Positions 63,789-64,000 of a DNA stretch of 64,000 nt are shown piece after piece. The notes under the pieces are model-generated. The model saw only the letters and a list, made by a program, of their open reading frames with translations. It made no database searches and was not told where the DNA came from. The position numbers and the translations under genes are program-made. Each line of letters starts with the position of its first letter. The stretch's first letter is position 1. This DNA is from Bartonella bilalgolemi (lineage in GTDB: Bacteria > Pseudomonadota > Alphaproteobacteria > Rhizobiales > Rhizobiaceae), in NCBI RefSeq assembly GCF_023500045.1, contig NZ_JAMCOF010000003.1, positions 1 through 64,000 on the forward strand. The letters are read 5' to 3'.

Positions 63789-64000
63789 TTAATTATCTGT
63801 TGTGTCATCTTTTTTAAAGAATTTTTCTATTATTTCAAAGGTATAATCGAGATCTTTTGGCATCATTTCTGCTATTTTTTTACTCAGTGAATCTAGCATA
63901 GGTTTTGTTTGTGCATTTTTTAGCCAGTCGGATTGTTGTTTAGGTTTAATAAGTGCATTGATAAGCAGTACGCTGATGACAGTAATCAATAAGCCACGGA
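63789..64000 (-). CDS. cvpA: CvpA family protein, C-terminal end (cut by window edge)
   Basis: Only the last roughly 70 residues are visible, because the gene runs off the right edge. They read RGLLITVISVLLINALI, a final membrane segment typical of CvpA, then a charged tail (LDSLSKKIAEMMPKDLDYTF, ending IIEKFFKKDDTTDN). CvpA is an inner-membrane protein once linked to colicin V production; its exact function is uncertain. The gene is placed 130 bases upstream of purF in the same direction, the usual cvpA-purF order, supporting the call. Confidence 0.75.
   Translation of the reverse strand, partial: RGLLITVISVLLINALIKPKQQSDWLKNAQTKPMLDSLSKKIAEMMPKDLDYTFEIIEKFFKKDDTTDN

Noticed and set aside
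1-64000. tRNA, rRNA, tmRNA, CRISPR arrays, insertion sequences and phage genes
   Set aside because: I scanned the gaps for tRNA-like T-loop sequences, regular direct repeats, transposase and phage motifs and saw none. This is by eye, so small RNA genes could be missed.

Overview
The window looks like chromosomal DNA of a flagellated Bartonella, or a very close relative in the Rhizobiales. It is AT-rich by eye, carries a large autotransporter passenger gene with Bartonella-type repeats, and has a rhizobial/Brucella-type flagellar gene order (motB-motC-fliK-transglycosylase-ftcR-flgE-flgK-flgL-flaF-flbT-flgD-fliQ). It also has many long gene-free gaps and decaying genes, as expected of a host-restricted genome. 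The species cannot be fixed from the sequence alone. I saw no tRNA, rRNA, insertion sequence, prophage or CRISPR array.

Layout. Positions 1-1624 (minus) hold the N-terminal part of an autotransporter that runs off the left edge. Positions 1919-15094 (plus) are a flagellar block: MS ring, a FliH-like protein, stator parts MotB/MotC, hook-length control, a lytic transglycosylase, the regulator FtcR, hook, hook-junction proteins, FlaF/FlbT, hook cap and the export protein FliQ. The flhA and fliR genes that normally follow fliQ are absent. Positions 15272-19873 (minus) hold a small unknown gene and a four-gene siderophore/iron ABC importer. Positions 20471-25000 hold a SAF-domain oxidoreductase, a MaoC-type dehydratase and the methionine importer metN-metI-metQ, in which metQ is broken by one in-frame stop. 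Positions 25472-28652 hold an SH3-domain exported protein, asd, a decayed reading frame, a Trm112-like protein and a LON-domain protein.

Positions 29160-33457 are the glycine cleavage operon gcvT-gcvH-gcvP, preceded by what looks like a degenerate single-aptamer glycine riboswitch. Then come alr (minus), a gap of about 1 kb with strong hairpins, slt (minus), dapA and smpB (plus), and a uracil-DNA glycosylase (minus). Positions 41077-48720 are a housekeeping run: rpoZ, rsh, pyrE, a DUF2062 protein, acpS, lepB, rnc, era and recO. Positions 48740-53436 hold panC-panB, an HD hydrolase and ygfZ (minus), and a dihydroorotase. Positions 54177-61317 hold a TIGR02301-like protein, cysS, a DUF421 protein, an Atm1-type exporter, and psd-pssA for phosphatidylethanolamine synthesis. 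The right end (minus) holds an SDR oxidoreductase, purF, and the C-terminal end of cvpA cut by the window edge.

No clearly new multi-gene system was found. The observations most worth checking are the degenerate glycine riboswitch, the metQ nonsense codon, the hairpin between the siderophore-binding protein and its permeases, the receiver domain of FtcR that lacks the usual phospho-aspartate, the interruption of the flagellar operon after fliQ, and several structured gene-free regions.
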